Source of the DNA: CAYPAV01 sp964408805
Lineage (GTDB): Bacteria; Pseudomonadota; Alphaproteobacteria; UBA8366
Length of the DNA: 64,000 nt
NCBI GenBank assembly: GCA_964408805.1
Contig: CAYPAV010000018.1
Coordinates: forward strand, 40,409-104,408
Direction of reading: 5' to 3'
Shown: one piece after another, positions 62,154-64,000 of the stretch
How positions within the stretch are numbered: the stretch's first letter is position 1
Layout: every line of letters begins with the position of its first letter
Position numbers and translations under genes: made by a program
Notes under the pieces: generated by a model
The model's database searches: none
Seen by the model: only the letters and a program-made list of their open reading frames with translations
What the model was told of the DNA's origin: nothing

Positions 62154-63986
62154 TTGAAGATCATCGACGAGACGACCGGTGCCCGCGGAGGCCAGACTTT
62201 CGTGGAGATGCGGGACGGAATCCGGCTCAACACATTGATTTTCCTGCCGGCCGACGGCGGCCCCGATTATCCGGTGATCCTGGCCCGGACCCCTTATGGT
62301 ATCACCTTGCCGCAAGGCGAACATATCACCGACCCCGCCCATGGCTGGACGCCGCCGGCCGACGGGCCGATGCGGGGCTCGATCCTGCGCGGTTGGAAGA
62401 CGATCGTCGAGCGCGGCTATGCGGTGGTCTACCAGGACACGCGCGGGCGCTATGCCTCGGAGGGCGAGGACCGGGTCTATGCGGACGACGCGGCGGACGG
62501 CTACGACACGCTGGACTGGGTCGCGGAACAATCCTGGTGCAACGGCCGGGTCGGGATGTCGGGCTCGTCGGCGGGGGCCACCACGACCCTGGCGGCGGCG
62601 AGCCAGGGGCACCCGGTCCTCAAGGCGTTCTGGGCCCAGGTCGGCGGCGCCAGCATCTATGACGATGTCGTCTGCGAGGGCCAGTCGATCGAGATGGAGC
62701 GCCTTTGGCTCTGGGTCTCCAAGAACATTCCCGGCCTCTCGGAAAGCCACAAGCGGGCCGCCATGCGAAGATCCGGCCGCGACGAGGCCGGGATGGCGGA
62801 GGCCCATCGGCTGGCGGGTGAGACCTATCAGCGGCTTGAAGAGTCAAGTTTGGCCGACATGCCGTTCGTCGAATCGGCGGATTGGCTGCGCCTGCCGCTG
62901 ACCGACTATCCGAATTTCGTCGATTGGCAGCCCTTCCTGAACGAATTGATCACCCATCCCGCCCCCGACGGATTCCGTGCCGCCCACGATTTCGGCGGTT
63001 CGATCGACATCCCCGGCTTTCATGCGACCACCTGGTACGACATCTTCCTGACCAGTGTCTTGCGGGCATTCCAGGGTATTCAAGCGCGGACGGGCACGCA
63101 GAAACTCTGGATCGGCCCGAATTGGCATCATTTCGTATACGAAACGAACTTTTGGCCGCGCGATCCCTACTTCGACTGGTTCGGCCACTACCTGAAGGAT
63201 GAAAAATCCGATTTGATCAAGGAACCACCGGTCTTCTTTTCGCCCCGCGCCTTCGAGGCGGACGGAGCCGCCTATGTCGCCGACGATTGGTTGCATGCCG
63301 AAACCTGGCCGCCGCCGGCAACCGAGGTGCACCGGCTCTATCTGACTGGCGAGGGGAACTTGGCGGAAGCGGCCGGGGGTGCCGCGCGCAGCTATATTTA
63401 CGACCCGCGAAAGCCGAACCCGACGCTCGGCGGACGCAACATGCTGATCAAGAACGGCCGCATGGATCAGCGCCCGGCACAGGCCCGGCCGGGCTACGGG
63501 CTCATCTATACGGGCGAGGCCTTGGCCGAGGACTTGACCTTATCGGGATCGGTTCGGGCGACCCTGCATGTGGGCTCGGACTGCCCCGACACCGATTTCA
63601 TCGCCAAGCTGAACGAGGTGACGTCGGACGGGCGGGCGATGCTGCTGATGGACGGTGTTACCCGCGCGATGTATCGCGACACGATCCAAGACCCGGACCA
63701 GGCCAGGCCCCGGCGCCTCGAACCTGGCGAAACCTACAAGCTGACCATCGACCTCGGCGACATCCGCCACACGGTCCCGGCGGGCCACCGCCTTCAGGTC
63801 GATATCGTCAGCAGCAACTTCCCCCGCCGTGCCCGCAACACCAATAGCGGCAATGCGATCCTCGCCCGCGACACCGACGCCGATATCCGCGTCGCGACCA
63901 ATACGGTCCACCACACCGAAGCGATGCCGTCCTATCTGGAGATGACCGTGACTTGCCCCCAGGTTTCGTACCAATCGTTATGTTAG
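62154..63986 (+). CDS. CocE/NonD-family hydrolase (X-Pro dipeptidyl peptidase S15 fold)
   Basis: 610 residues. VEMRDGIRLNTLIFLPADGG and YAVVYQDTRGRYASEGE are the S15 opening; the nucleophile elbow is GMSGSSAGATTTL; the catalytic His is likely in NWHHFVYE. A C-terminal jelly-roll follows (RATLHVGSDCPDTDFIAKLNEV, RLQVDIVSSNFPRRARN). Hydrolyses esters or amides. Start TTG at 62154 with GGGAGGGGAGA just upstream; no ATG in frame nearby. Complete, ending 14 bp before the window edge region. Confidence 0.9.
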   Translation: MKIIDETTGARGGQTFVEMRDGIRLNTLIFLPADGGPDYPVILARTPYGITLPQGEHITDPAHGWTPPADGPMRGSILRGWKTIVERGYAVVYQDTRGRYASEGEDRVYADDAADGYDTLDWVAEQSWCNGRVGMSGSSAGATTTLAAASQGHPVLKAFWAQVGGASIYDDVVCEGQSIEMERLWLWVSKNIPGLSESHKRAAMRRSGRDEAGMAEAHRLAGETYQRLEESSLADMPFVESADWLRLPLTDYPNFVDWQPFLNELITHPAPDGFRAAHDFGGSIDIPGFHATTWYDIFLTSVLRAFQGIQARTGTQKLWIGPNWHHFVYETNFWPRDPYFDWFGHYLKDEKSDLIKEPPVFFSPRAFEADGAAYVADDWLHAETWPPPATEVHRLYLTGEGNLAEAAGGAARSYIYDPRKPNPTLGGRNMLIKNGRMDQRPAQARPGYGLIYTGEALAEDLTLSGSVRATLHVGSDCPDTDFIAKLNEVTSDGRAMLLMDGVTRAMYRDTIQDPDQARPRRLEPGETYKLTIDLGDIRHTVPAGHRLQVDIVSSNFPRRARNTNSGNAILARDTDADIRVATNTVHHTEAMPSYLEMTVTCPQVSYQSLC

Positions 63987-64000
63987 ACCTTGCTCGTTGT

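Noticed and set aside
1..63980. CRISPR arrays, rRNA, tRNA or an intact transposase
   Set aside because: No regularly spaced repeats, no tRNA T-loop pattern and no transposase motif were found on reading both strands.

Overview
This window looks like a chromosomal segment of a heterotrophic alphaproteobacterium, probably related to the Rhodospirillales. That placement is an inference from gene content, high GC and tight same-strand operons; no database search was possible. It is gene-dense: about 62 protein genes, no rRNA, no recognisable tRNA, no CRISPR array and no intact transposase. Housekeeping genes (leuC/leuD, rpsD, trmJ, cysS, nadE, class II DAHP synthase, gor) are interleaved with a large set of catabolic and oxidative genes: three TauD-type dioxygenases, three luciferase-like (LLM) flavin monooxygenases, a molybdenum hydroxylase, a GMC oxidoreductase, three acyl-CoA dehydrogenases, CaiB-type CoA transferase, nitrile hydratase, PHA depolymerase and several alpha/beta hydrolases.

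Layout. 1-3622 (minus): leuC-leuD-leuC'-leuD', two divergent tandem copies of isopropylmalate dehydratase, the last cut by the window edge. 3759-8615: a VOC protein, a small conserved protein, a PilZ protein and two paralogous PAS histidine kinases placed head to head, whose 5' ends overlap inside what looks like a broken transmembrane helix. 8612-11807: rpsD with a good sigma70-type promoter, trmJ, a lipoprotein and a DUF924 protein. 11873-16215 (plus): a TauD dioxygenase / ABM monooxygenase / GMC oxidoreductase / NHL / VOC operon. It runs into a minus-strand operon (22782-16305) of alpha/beta hydrolase, two PuuE-like deacetylase-fold amidases and the three subunits of a molybdenum hydroxylase, a candidate N-heterocycle degradation route. 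23150-30730: cysS, nadE, an unknown protein, nicotinate phosphoribosyltransferase, DAHP synthase and a sirtuin, so three NAD-metabolism genes lie close together.

30727-34767 (minus): CaiB/BaiF CoA transferase, LLM monooxygenase, esterase and sulfotransferase, with overlapping ends. 34880-38994: Sel1-repeat protein, bicupin, glutathione reductase and a PAS_5 protein. 39324-42054: two divergent TauD dioxygenases with a perfect 14-bp tandem repeat between them, then a secreted protein with a clear terminator. 42166-49333: VOC, enolase-superfamily enzyme, acyl-CoA dehydrogenase, a complete cobalt-type nitrile hydratase operon, PHA depolymerase and an amidohydrolase.

49340-51265 is visibly AT-richer: an orphan membrane histidine kinase and a hairpin resembling a REP/RAYT-type element. 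51266-60195 (minus) is a long catabolic operon: SDR, LLM monooxygenase, two adjacent acyl-CoA dehydrogenases (one apparently without the usual catalytic Glu), a double methyltransferase, a thiolase-like protein, a DUF35 protein, a hotdog hydratase and a DUF1989 protein. Its composition parallels the ChsE1E2 / ChsH1H2 / Ltp2 machinery of steroid side-chain degradation. The window ends with an NtaA-type monooxygenase, a DUF1330 protein and a CocE/NonD hydrolase.
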